DNA of 64,000 nucleotides from Hippophae tibetana (taxonomy: Eukaryota; Streptophyta; Magnoliopsida; Rosales; Elaeagnaceae): assembly GCA_037013495.1 (NCBI GenBank), contig CM072806.1:21651501-21715500 (forward strand), given 5' to 3'. The translations under genes and the position numbers were made by a program. The notes beneath the pieces are model-generated. The model was given only the letters and a program-made list of their open reading frames with translations, was not told the origin of the DNA and made no database searches. Below, in pieces: positions 11,450-22,569 of the stretch. Position 1 is the first letter of the stretch, and each line of letters begins with the position of its first letter.

Positions 11450-13075
11450 CATTCATAGAAGATTGTGAACATTCATAGAAGAAGTGCAATATATGTTCAA
11501 AACTATCCGGTAATATCTTTCCTTGAATGCCTAGATATGAATCCATCAGATTCACAGACCTCAATGGATAAGTTCTTTACCATTTTGCATATGTCTCAAG
11601 TAAGTACACAGTTGTTCACGTTGCTTATGTTATCAAAATTAACCCCCCAGTCCTTCCAATCAGAGCATGCTTTCTTAGTTGTGGTTGAGTATCCACCAGT
11701 AATTAAACTAAGAGTAGTTTTATGATTATATCTCCATCAATGTATCTATTTTTATTAGTTGTCATAAATAGAGTTTGTTATTAAATCATGTGACACCTAT
11801 AATAATTAATGAAATATTTAGTTTATTTTTAAATGAAAATAAAGTAAAGATCATATAATAGTGGAATGTTTAGATTTTTTTCTCAAACTAACATAAATGC
11901 TATGAGAATTTATGACTCAATTACCTAGTTTACAATGTAATCCTTACATATAATAATATGATTCTATGTAAGCAATTATTATGGGTGCTAGCTACCTAGC
12001 TTGTTGTAAAACCACTTTTAGTTAAACCTATTGTAAGATTAGTGTAGCTGATCAAGAAAACTGGTAATTAGACCCTTATCCCTGATGTGTATTAAAGGAG
12101 GAAGTGAAGATCATTGTAAGGCATATGAAAAACAAGTAGAATTTATAGATTATGTCGTGGAGAGAACTCTTGTAAATACTCTCAGTCATTTAGTGAAATG
12201 TTGGCAAGGATGCTTCCTCCCGTGGATTAAATTCACAATTGTGGATTGAACCATGTAAAAAGCTTGGTGTTTAAATTGTTCTTGATTTTACTTTACATTG
12301 TTGCGCAATTGTTTAAGATCGTCGACATGTGAGCAATCAATCTCGAGTGAGTGTTCTTGAATTTGATAATATATGCATTGGTGAGGTTTTTAGGAAGTTG
12401 TAAAAGTTATTTCGATCCTACACATTATTGATTTTGGATAAATTAAACTTGATTAACCTAACTACTTGAAGTCAAAAAAATAGGTACCCTAAGAATTGCA
12501 ATTGGAAAGATGTCATTATTTCGATCCTTGGTGTATTCTTTATTGGTCCAACATGATACACTAGAAGTTCCTACAAAAACCACGACTTTAAGCAAGAAGA
12601 AAGTTCTTGAAAAGGCCTATACCAACACAATCCTTAATCTTGCAAACTTGTCATCAGGTAGGTAAACAACAAGAAAACAACACTCAAATTATGGAAAATT
12701 TAGATGATCAGTATCTCATTAAGTCACTAACGAGTAGAAACAGCCTAAAAGTTCAATTGTTTGGATTTAGGATGGATACTATCAAGAATTTAGAATCTAA
12801 TCTTAAAAACCTAAAGAGAATGAAAATTGAGTTAAATTGATTCGGGAAAAGGCTTGGCAGATGAAAACTAAGCTATGATCTTATTGAACTCAGTTCCTAA
12901 GATGTTAAGAGAAGTTACATCTGCACTTCAATATGGTAGAAATGGTTTCACATATGGTTGGTGATTACCCAATTGATGGTGACGTGGTGGTAATGTTTTC
13001 TAATTGTGGTGATAGCAGCAAAAGGTGACAGTTATGCAACTTGGGTAAGCACTCAACTCCCCCAGTAGATACCAC
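11450..13075 (+). other. Old retroelement debris
   Basis: At about 11980-12330 there is a Copia-LTR-like U5 segment in plus orientation (TCCCGTGGATTAAATTC, then GAACCATGTAAA, a word order common at the 3' end of Copia LTRs). The following 12480-13070 has gag-like flavour, but no intact domain is recognised. It is broken many times. It forms the surroundings into which the Copia element at 13076-17099 went. No host gene is seen. Confidence 0.35.
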
Positions 13076-13575
13076 TATTGGGAAATTACACAAATTCCCG
13101 ATAAGCCAGATTTATGAGAAAGCAAGAATAGAAAAATAACTCATAAATTTGATAACAGAGTTCGGTCAATCTTGCTTACGTCTCCGGACCTACTGTAGAT
13201 CTTTTTACTGAAAGGGGAAGAAATTATACAAGGTATTTATAACACTCATAACTCACAATCCAATTACACCCAAGAAAATTACTCTCAATTTTCTCTCACT
13301 AAATCTTTTTTCTCTAAGCTTTTCTCTCACTAAATCTTTTTTTCTAAGTTTTTCTCTTAATTGAAATGAACATTTGATTGATTAATTCATTACAATTATA
13401 CATCTATTTATAGGAAAATTCACTCCTTGAATTACTCCTTAAATTAAGGGTTCCTTAAATTGCTACTTGAATTAAGCATGCATTGATTTACTCCTCAAAT
13501 TAAGGATGGTCACTTCTTAATTTTCTCCTTAATTTGATCATTGTTTTGCTCCTTGAATTAAGAACATTTATAACA
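13076..13575 (-). repeat. 3' LTR of the Copia element at 13-17 kb
   Basis: Starts at TATTGGGAAATTACAC and ends CATTTATAACA next to the polypurine tract. It contains repeats of the CTCCTTGAATTA type. Confidence 0.8.
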
Positions 13576-16500
13576 ATCTCCCACTTGAAGACTGATTTCA
13601 ATCTGTCTTCATACCTCGATCAATGTAGTAGCTTTTCTAGTCTTGTTACTCTAGCAGACCAATTAGAGTTGAGCATAACTTCAGTTTGTCAATAATCACC
13701 ACCTTTGTCAACATATGTGCTGGATTTTTGCTTCCTTGAATCTTCTCCAGTATTAACACATTATCTTTGAATAGAGATCTGATGAAGTGATAATGAAGTC
13801 CAATATACTTGGTTCTAGAATGAAATGTTGAATTCTTCGCCAAGTGTATTGCATTCTCACTATCATTATGCAAACAATTCTTCTCCTATTTGAATCCTAG
13901 CTCAGTTAACAAACCTTGAAGCCATATCATCTCTTTACTAGCTTCATTCAGTGCTACATACTCAGCCTTTGTAGTGGATAAAGTGACAATCTTCTATATG
14001 TGTGACATCCAACTAACAACTGTAGTTCTAATAGTAAATATATAACCTATGGTGCTTCTTTGGTGATCAAATTCACCTCCAAATTATTCTCTTTTACTAA
14101 AGTACAAGCAATTTTCTATGGTGCCTCGTAGATACCTCAACATTCACTTGACTACTTCCCAATGAATTTTCCCTAGGTTTGACATAAATCTGCTAACAAC
14201 TCACACTACATGGCCAATGTATGGTCTCGTATAGACCATTGCGTACATCAAACTTCCAATGGCTGAGGCATAAGGAACATTAGCCATGAATTCTCTCTCT
14301 TCCTCCGTCTGAGGGAACTAATCCTTGGTTAGATGAAAATGATTGGCCAAGGGTGTGCTAACTGGCATGGCGTCGCCCATGTTGAATCTCTACAAAACAT
14401 GATTGACGTACTTTACTTGAGATAACTACAAGGATCCTTTCTTCTTGTTTCTTATGATTTGCATTCCAAGAATATTCCTTGTTAGACCCAAGTCTTTCAT
14501 GTCAAACTCTTTTGACAATTGCTGCTTCAACCTTCTAATATCATCCATATCTGAACCTATTACTAATATATCATCAACATAAAGTAGTAAAATGATATAA
14601 CTGGACCTATAACTCTTGAAATAGTAACAATGGTCGACATTGCACTTCTAGAAACCTTCCTTGTGCATGAAGTTGTCACACTTTTTGTACCACTATCTCG
14701 GGGCTTATTTCAGGCCATAAAAACTCTTCTTAAGTCTACACACCATGTTCTTCTTCCCTCTTTATGAGAAACCTTTTGGCTGATACATGTATATCTCTTC
14801 ATCTAAATCTCCGCGAAGGAATGAAGTCTTCACATCCAAGTATTCAAGATGAAGATCTTCAATGGCTACAATACTCAACACTGATATGATAGTATTGAGC
14901 TTCATAATGGGAGTAAAAATGTCAATGTAGTCAACTCTTTCTTTCTATTGAAACCCTTTAACAACTAGGCAGACTTTGTATCTCTTGGAACCATCATGCT
15001 CATCTTTCACCCGGTACACCCATTTATTTTGAAGTGTCTTCTTTCCCATAGGTAACTCAGCTAGTTCCCATGTCTGGTTGGAGATGAGAGATTTCATTTC
15101 TTCATTCATGGCAAGCTCTCACTTGTTGGAATCTCGAGTCTAAAAAACTTCATCATAACATTCAGGCTCCCCTCTATCAGTCAGCAACATAAAGTTCATG
15201 TAGCTTCTGTTAGCCATATGAGGTCGAGAAGACCTTCTCAATACAGAAGTTAGAGTAGAAGGCTACGGTGTGTCGAACTACTACTTACTCTGATTTGTCC
15301 AACGAGTTCCTTTGGCTAAGGACTTGTTACAATTGGTTCCATTATGGAACTAACTAGAACATGATCTGCATCTGCAAATACTAACTCATTATTCTCTGAG
15401 TCGTTGGCATCTATTTTATGCATGTCCTTATACATCACGCTTTCGTTGAAAATCACATCTCTGATACGGATCACTTTCTTGTTTTCGTCATCCCAAATAC
15501 AGTAGCCAAACTCATCCTCACTAATGTGTACAAATGCTACATAGCCAAAAACTTTTAGACTTGATAGTTTTACCTCTTTTAGGCTTCATACCTCCTCTCA
15601 TATTTTGTGCTCTAAAGGAACAGATAGACCTCGATTGATCAAATAAGCTGTCGTGTTGACTGCTTCTACCTAGATTTTCTTCGGTAGACCTAATTGTATA
15701 CGAATGCTTCTATATTTTTCTATCAATGTTTGGTTCATATGCTCAACTACACCATTGTGTTGAGGTGTGCTTGGCACAATTCTTTCCATTCTGATCTCGT
15801 GCTCATAGCAGAATTTTTTGAATCTGGTGTTTTCATATTCACCACCATTGTCGGTTCTGAGCTTTTTGATCTTCAAACTTGTCTCATTTTCAACCATAGC
15901 TTTCCATCTTCTGAAAGCCTTAAATACTTCAGACTTATGCTTTAGAAAGTAAACCCATATCTTTCGAGAGTAATCATCAATGAAAGTCATGAAGTAGTGT
16001 TTTCCACCAATGGATGAGATGGTCGTTGGTCCCCAAACATCAAAATGAATGCGCTCTAGTCTTTCCTTCTTTGGGGTTCTACCACTTGTATGAAAGTTGA
16101 CTCTCTTTTTCTTTCCAAATATGCAATCTTTGCACATGTCTATCTCCATAAACTGTAGACTTGAAAGTTTTCCATTTGAATGCATAATCTTCATTCCCTT
16201 CTCACTTATGTGACTGTGTTGAGTTCATTGAGATGTTGAGCTACTGATACGCCTTCTGTCATCTGCAAATTGAAAAAACGCCTCATCAGGTGCACTTTGT
16301 TTGAGGTCGATAGCTTCTCATACATATTGGAAAGAGTTGTCATAAGACCCGCCGTGGTCTTTTCCTTTGCTATGTTGAAAGCAACATTGTGGGATAACGT
16401 CAATCAAATAACTTTGAGGGCTTGTTTGTCTAGAATATTCCAATCTTCTTCCTTCATAGCCTCTGGCTTCTTCCCTGAGAGGTTGATATAGATAATCATC

Positions 16501-16720
16501 TATCTGCATTTTCTAAAACCCGAAATATGTGCCATCGAATTTCTCAAGTTTCACCCTTCTTTCATCTATGGTCATTACTCACACTCAAATCTGACTTCCT
16601 TTGGATCGTTTTTGACTATTTTTGCAACCACTATGTATTAGAACACCTTCATCACCTTCATGTGAATAGTAATATTGTAGGAAATTGATAGAAATCACCA
16701 CCAAAAGCTCTGATACCAAT

Positions 16721-17099
16721 TGTTGGGAAATTACACAAATTCCCAATAAGCTAAATTTATGAGAAAACAAGAATAGAAAAATAACACACAAATTTGATAA
16801 CAGAGTTCGGTCAATCTTGCTTACGTCTACAGACCTATTGCAAATCTTTTTATTGAAAAATTGAAGAAATTATGTAAGGTATTTACAACACTCACAATTC
16901 ACAACTCAATTACACACAAGAAAATTACTCTCAATTTTCTCTCACTAAAGCTTTTTTCTCTAAGTTTTTCTCTCAATTGAAATAAAAATTTGATTGATTA
17001 ATTCATTGTAATTATACATCTATTTATAAAAAAATTTACTCCTCAAATTAAGGATGATCAATCCTTGTTATGTTCCTTGAATTAAAGACATTTATAGCA
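16721..17099 (-). repeat. 5' LTR of the Copia element at 13-17 kb
   Basis: Starts TGTTGGGAAATT directly beside the primer-binding site and ends CATTTATAGCA. It is shorter than its partner in the AAT-rich repeat portion. No 5-bp target duplication is recognised. Confidence 0.8.
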
Positions 17100-19339
17100 A
17101 TCTACAACAACGACAACAATTAGCTTAGGACGACAAATAATCTGTTACGACGGAAGGGATAAAGATGGTGGTGGATATAAGGCTCTTAATTGGTGGGTTA
17201 GCGAAGTTGGAATATGGTGGATTGTGTTACTGTGGTGCTTGGCTTGTAAGGTGATTTTTTTTTCTTCACATAGAAATTGGATTTTTTTTAATGAAATAAA
17301 AGTTTTTTTTTAAGGAAAACAAACAATATTTTGTATGATTTAAATTTGTGACTTAAAATGAAATAAACTAATTTAATTCATATTTATAGGACTTTTTTGA
17401 TAATAAAGAGAATCTTAAATCTAATTCAAAATCTCATTGAAACTTAAATAATTACTTAAATCAAATTCTAAAATTATTTTTAAGTAATAATATCTCAACA
17501 ATATCTAAACACTTAAAGTATCATAAATTTTATAATTATTTAATTATTTGTAATTATTCTTATTATTATAGTAAAAAAAATAAAAATTTAAAATTATATG
17601 TATATTTATTTTTAAATTAATGAAGTATATATACATAATATAAAATTTAAAATTAAAACATACACTTTTAATTATTATTTTTTACTATCTCAACTAATTA
17701 ATAAAAAATGTGTCAATAATAAGGAATTAAAAAATAAAAAATACATAAAATTTATTACTTAAAAGTGAGAAATTGTTCGACATTTATTATTTTTTTATAA
17801 GAAAACTAATAATCAAGTTATTTTTATTAATTAATTAATAGCATATAAAATAACATTGAATCAAACAAATAATTTTTTCATCTTTTAATATCTTTTTAAA
17901 ACTTTGGTGCAATATTATATTTTTCAAAAATATATATAATAGTATAGGTTAGACAAAAAGAAACTTAATTCCTTTATATATAACAATTCTCTCTTCTTAA
18001 AAATCCTAGCTATTTTTTTTCCTTTCTTATTTCTTTTCTCTCATAGATTAATAGTTTTAAAAAGTTAAACTTACATGGAGATAAGAAAGAGTTAAATAAG
18101 AATACTTGAAAAAAAAAATTTACTCATTGAAACTACAGATTTTTTGTTACATTTTTTATAATAATTTTGACGATTTGATAATTTTTTTTAATTTAAATTT
18201 TATTGATGTATTTTTATTTTAAATCAATAAAATTTCTTTATATATATATATATATATATAATAAACGTGGGGGAAAAGTTAAGCCCTGTCTAACAGGAAC
18301 CCAAAACGAGCGGTTTATCTGCCTATAACTACTCATACCGTTAATATATTTCAAAATTTAAAATAAAAATAATAAGAAAAGAAAACTAGCAAAGATATTA
18401 TTAAGCTTTTGCTTCAAATTTTGTGAATTTCTTCCTAAAAAACTGTTAGGCATAAATCGCAAGTTTTAGTAATAATTTGTATAGTTCGCCTTCTTTCTCA
18501 TCATATTCTTAACTGACAGGAGGATTAAGTGGAGCTGTGCCATATTTAAGAGGATTGGTCAATCATTTTTAAATAACTTTATAATTAAACATATTTAATT
18601 TAAAGAAATTTTATAAAGTGTTTTTTTAATTATTAATTTATAATTTAGATAGTATATTTCCTTATTCCTATTAACTCAAGTTCAAATTACACTTGTAACT
18701 TTTTTTATTTAATAAAAAAATGAGGATTTTAATTACTCCTTTGTAAAAATAAAAAATAAAAATAAAAGAAATGGGAGATATACCAACGGATAACTTTACT
18801 CAAGTTAGAACACTTATATTTACAAAAAATTGTTATAATATTAAACTGATATGACATCTATCTATTAATTAAGATAATTAGACTCATATTTTCTTAACAC
18901 TGTCACATCAATTATGATTTTATAATAAGATGCTATAAATAAAGTTGTTGCTCTAATTAAAATGACACACTAATTACTCTTTTCAATTCACCTAAATAGA
19001 TTATAGGATTAGATTAATATTAAGGAACATTAATATGAATTAATTAAGTTTTATGTTTACAATAATAAATAAAATAATTTATGAAAATATCAAAAATATT
19101 TACTTTATTACAATTATACCATAACATATAAATAACGATAAAAATATACTAAAATAATCTAATTATGGATATAATTGTATCAATGTCCATATGTAATATA
19201 TATATTTATAATTTTAAAAATATTTGTCATTGAATATATTTTTACTGTTACTCATACATTATGAACATAATTACAAAAAAAAAATTAACATTTTAAATAT
19301 ACCGTGAACATAAAACATAATTAATTCTTTTAACATTGA

Positions 19340-19450
19340 GTTATTTTCATTATGTTAATCATAGTTTGAGCACTCAAATGCTATTCAAACTTGAGTTCTC
19401 TAACCCAATGCCTACCCCAATTCCACTACGTTAGATGACCAAGTACATAT
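19340..19450 (-). repeat. SINE-like remnant, weak
   Basis: Read on minus, a TAGTGGAATTGGGGTAGG word (A-box-like) is followed about 30 bp later by AACTCAAGTTTGAATAG (a weak B-box-like word). This is the spacing of tRNA-derived plant SINEs. There is no clear tail. Confidence 0.25.
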
Positions 19451-19852
19451 CGAGACACTACTTTTTGGGCCTTGAGAAATGTTAATATAAATTTACACTA
19501 ATATCTCTTGTATGAGAATTATTTTGAAAATTGAAGTGATTTAGTTCCAAGATAATATTGATACGTAGCATAATATAGTGTAGGTGCAAAACTGAACTGT
19601 ATTCTTAACATTTCTTTTTGAACATCAATTGATAGCCTTGAATGCAAGTTCATGAGTCACAACTAACAAAAAAGGTTGAACCTCACTTTTCAAGGAACGT
19701 ATTACTTAGAAAAGCTTTTACAAGAAATGTCTTTATTGAATAACCAATTAGCAATATATTTCCTTACTCGATTAGGCCAGAAACTAGAACAGATTTTTAT
19801 CAGCCACATACTTCTTCTCTACATCGTGATCTAGAATGGTAAGTCTATCAAC

Positions 19853-19945
19853 TTTTTTTTTTTTTAACAAATGACACTTGGTGTGATTCGAACCGAGAAC
19901 TTGAAACGGAAGAGTAGTGAGTCTTATCACCAAATCACTATAATC
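19853..19945 (-). repeat. Short tRNA-derived SINE
   Basis: Read on minus: TAGTGATTTGGTG (A-box region, 19928-19940), then GGTTCGAATCA (B box, 19884-19894), then AAGTGTCATTTGTT and a run of 13 A (T run at 19853-19865). This order and the A tail are typical of plant tRNA-derived SINEs. It is short (about 95 bp) and probably truncated or simple. Target duplications are not clear. Confidence 0.5.
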
Positions 19946-20151
19946 AAATTAGTTGAATATCAAGATCAAATTGGTTGAATATCAATTGGCACATACATGT
20001 TAAATTCTCTAATTCAAGACTCTCAACAGTACAAGGCAATTGATAAGTAGTAGTAAATGAATAAAAGATATCATACCTCCAACAATTGAAAGTGGATTAA
20101 TTAATCCAACTTGAACAATCTCAGAGAAATGAGAGAATGTCGAATAAGGAA

Positions 20152-22569
20152 CTATTTGCTTCCATTACAACATGACCTAGCCGACCTTAGGTAGGTAATA
20201 ATGGATTCACCTGTACCAGATAAACCTTTTCTACCAACCAACTTAACCCCAAATTGGTTACTTAACATCAACATCCTGTTCCCATCACCATCAACCTGAC
20301 TTAGCTCTATGGCCTGCTTTTTTGAAATCAAACCATAGAGATAAATACAGCCCTGTTCTAATTTTCCACCTCCAAGTTTCACCCTCAACAGTGAATAAGA
20401 ATCAAGATCAGTTGATGTGGGATCAAATAAAACAGAGAAGCTCCCAAATTTTAAGTCAGGTGTCTCAAACAAATTATTTAAATCATCTCTCTCTTCAATA
20501 ACATCATTTACTTTCTCTTCCGAAATTAAAGACCTCCTCTTGGCTTCTCTCAACATGTTGGCAGCTTCTCTCATCCCACTTAGAAGTGCTCCGTGCATTG
20601 TTGCTGGATACTGTTTGTTAGTTGCTTCACCAGCAAAGAATACTCTTCCATCCCCAACACTCTCTGCAAGAATATCATAATCATCCCCTGATGATCCTAC
20701 TGCAACATAGGAGTAAGATCCGTAGGCAAAACTATCCTGACCCCAGCGAGTGCAAATTGCCTGAATAGGATCTGGAACGTTTATACCCTTTGGGATAAAA
20801 ATACCCCTCAAAATGTCTAGAACCCTTTTCACAGACTCCACCGGAGACATTAACTCGAACTTAATGGCAGCATCTCCTGCTACAAGGGCAACCAGAAGGG
20901 GACCTCCAGATACAGAGGAGTAGCTATAAAACAAAAAGAACTCGCCTCTTGAACTTGGATCTTCAGTCAAATGCCCAAACGTATCAATATCTCCACCCCA
21001 AAAATTATAAGGAAACAGTATGGCAACTTTATTGAGTAATCCAAATCCTAACCTTTGAATTGCATCCTTCTTGCGTAGTGGAAGCTCGGGAACAAACTCA
21101 ATTGTTCCTTTCTTCAGCACACCCAATGGCACAGTACACAGAACCATGTCACCGCGGAACTCTTGCCCACCAGCATAAATCAACACCCCATCAATTCCAT
21201 ACCTAATGCTTTCCACAGTCCTTTCATAGAAAATGGGAAGGTCCTCTGCCAGGGCTCTTACAAAGGTCTCATTTCCACCGGGAATAAAACAATGATCACC
21301 TCCCATTTCAAAAGGATCATCCTGATCCCAATATGCCATTGACAGATTCGACATCACAGAGGCATTTGCATATTCCAAGTTTGCTAAATGCCAATCTAAA
21401 AGCATTCTCTCTAATGGGTCTTCAGCAACATTATAAACAGACCTAAAAGCTTCTAATGCAGTACCCAAAGGCACATCCACAGATTTTACTTCCTCTATCA
21501 TTGTCTGTCTAAGCTTACAAACTCTATCTAACAACTTATTGAAAGCAATTTCTACCTTAGAATCAATATCAGAGTTCACAGTTCTTCCATCAGGTAGATA
21601 AAGTGGACAAATATCTCTAACCTTATGAAGAGGTAAGCCCAATTGTCTAGCTAAAACCCCAAGTGGGTTGCCATTTATTCCTGTGAGAACACTTCCACCA
21701 AGATCAGCTGCGGCTTCATTACCATCACCATTCATCTTCTTCGTCCTCACACGGCCCCCAGGTCTCGCTCTACCTTCCAAGACTACAACTTTAAACCCCA
21801 AAAAAACCAATTGCCTCGCCGCAACCAAACCAGCCAAACCCGCCCCAACAATTACCACGTTTCCCCTCACAACCCCATCAAAGGACCTCAATTTAGCTTC
21901 TTTAATAGCTGGCGCGAGCCCAAAATTGATGTAGCCATGTTGGAGAAGAAAGTTGAAAGCCGAATCCACCAAGCCTTTGTACTCGGACCGAATTGATTCA
22001 AGCGCGTTTTCACGGGACAACCAATCCGAAACGTTTGACCTCCAGCGAGCTAAAATGTGGTTCCTTACAACAATATAGTTCGCTTGGTCAACGCCACCAA
22101 TAATGGGCACAACGTTGGCCTCGATCTCTTCCTCTGTAAGAGAGTCCACCGGAAACCCAACTGAGATAGCAATTAGAGCTTCGGTATCAACCTCTTTGGA
22201 CATGTCGGCGCGGCGATTTCTGGCAAGTGATGGATTACCATTCAGCTCCGTGAAAAACTTCTTTCTACGACGCCGTTTCCTAGCCGGAGGAACCGGTTCT
22301 GTTCGACCCAATTCGACCGAATTAGTTTCGTTATTGGTCGGTTCGTCAAGATTATCTTCTGGAATTGGCTCAGAAGAATCTTCAAGAGAATCCGAAACGG
22401 GGGCTTCAACTGCTGCATGTGGAAGAAGTGAGAGGTTGGGCGAGTGATTGGTTTCTTCTGGATGCGCCGGCGAAAGTGTTGCTTCGCTGTCAGGCGAGGA
22501 GTCATCGGAGATTAAGTCGTTAGGGTTATCAGATGGTTCTTGTTCTTGGAGAGTATCAGTCGTTTCCAT
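20152..22569 (-). CDS. LDL1: LSD1-like histone demethylase (LDL1 type)
   Basis: An 805-residue protein in one uninterrupted exon; Arabidopsis LDL1 is also intronless and of similar length (844). It is a flavin-dependent lysine demethylase for H3K4me1/me2 in the nucleus. In Arabidopsis LDL1 acts with LDL2 and histone deacetylases such as HDA6 to repress genes including FLC and DOG1. Visible parts: an acidic, low-complexity N-terminus (1-95), a basic nuclear localisation patch (RKRRRRKK, 97-104), a SWIRM domain (about 128-218), and an amine oxidase domain (about 236-675). The FAD motif is VVIVGAGLAGLVAARQL (238-254). The lysine equivalent to human LSD1 K661 is Lys514 in LLNKVA. The C-terminal FAD segment is FFAGEATNKQYPATMHGA (644-661). 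As in plant homologues, no CoREST-binding tower insertion is seen. The start has a strong context (GCCACCATGG). A short C-terminal tail (about 680-805) resembles that of LDL1 rather than LDL2, LDL3 or FLD. Confidence 0.97.
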   Translation of the reverse strand: METTDTLQEQEPSDNPNDLISDDSSPDSEATLSPAHPEETNHSPNLSLLPHAAVEAPVSDSLEDSSEPIPEDNLDEPTNNETNSVELGRTEPVPPARKRRRRKKFFTELNGNPSLARNRRADMSKEVDTEALIAISVGFPVDSLTEEEIEANVVPIIGGVDQANYIVVRNHILARWRSNVSDWLSRENALESIRSEYKGLVDSAFNFLLQHGYINFGLAPAIKEAKLRSFDGVVRGNVVIVGAGLAGLVAARQLVFLGFKVVVLEGRARPGGRVRTKKMNGDGNEAAADLGGSVLTGINGNPLGVLARQLGLPLHKVRDICPLYLPDGRTVNSDIDSKVEIAFNKLLDRVCKLRQTMIEEVKSVDVPLGTALEAFRSVYNVAEDPLERMLLDWHLANLEYANASVMSNLSMAYWDQDDPFEMGGDHCFIPGGNETFVRALAEDLPIFYERTVESIRYGIDGVLIYAGGQEFRGDMVLCTVPLGVLKKGTIEFVPELPLRKKDAIQRLGFGLLNKVAILFPYNFWGGDIDTFGHLTEDPSSRGEFFLFYSYSSVSGGPLLVALVAGDAAIKFELMSPVESVKRVLDILRGIFIPKGINVPDPIQAICTRWGQDSFAYGSYSYVAVGSSGDDYDILAESVGDGRVFFAGEATNKQYPATMHGALLSGMREAANMLREAKRRSLISEEKVNDVIEERDDLNNLFETPDLKFGSFSVLFDPTSTDLDSYSLLRVKLGGGKLEQGCIYLYGLISKKQAIELSQVDGDGNRMLMLSNQFGVKLVGRKGLSGTGESIITYLRSARSCCNGSK

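Larger units (their letters stand above)
13076..17099 (-). mobile_element. Copia LTR retrotransposon, decayed
   Basis: Two LTRs, at 13076-13575 and 16721-17099, begin T(G/A)TTGGGAAATTACACAAATTCCC and end TTTATA(A/G)CA. The primer-binding site (TGGTATCAGAGC on minus) is at 16707-16718 and a polypurine tract (AAGTGGGAGAT on minus) touches the lower LTR at about 13577-13587. Parts on minus are gag near 16.2-16.5 kb, integrase near 15.6-16.2 kb (FIDDYSRKIWVYF, LRTDNGGEY, TPQHNGVVE), and reverse transcriptase to RNase H at about 13.65-15.5 kb. This is Copia order. The LTRs differ by roughly 11% over their first 230 bp by eye, which suggests several million years. It has many breaks. The sister copy is at 30149-33940. 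Confidence 0.9.
17100..20151. other. AT-rich intergenic DNA downstream of LDL1
   Basis: No coding region is seen. It contains an (AT)n microsatellite near 18238-18261, homopolymer-rich stretches, and two short SINE-like remnants near 19.35 and 19.9 kb. The 3' flank of the LDL1 gene is expected just left of 20152, but no clear polyadenylation signal stands out. Confidence 0.6.

Noticed and set aside
11465-11725. 86-codon frame just right of CACTA copy 1
   Set aside because: No recognised family, no splice context, and it lies within old retroelement debris.
19853-19945. Considered a functional tRNA gene because of the GGTTCGAATCA box
   Set aside because: No cloverleaf arms can be paired around it and it ends in a poly(A) run; a SINE fits better.
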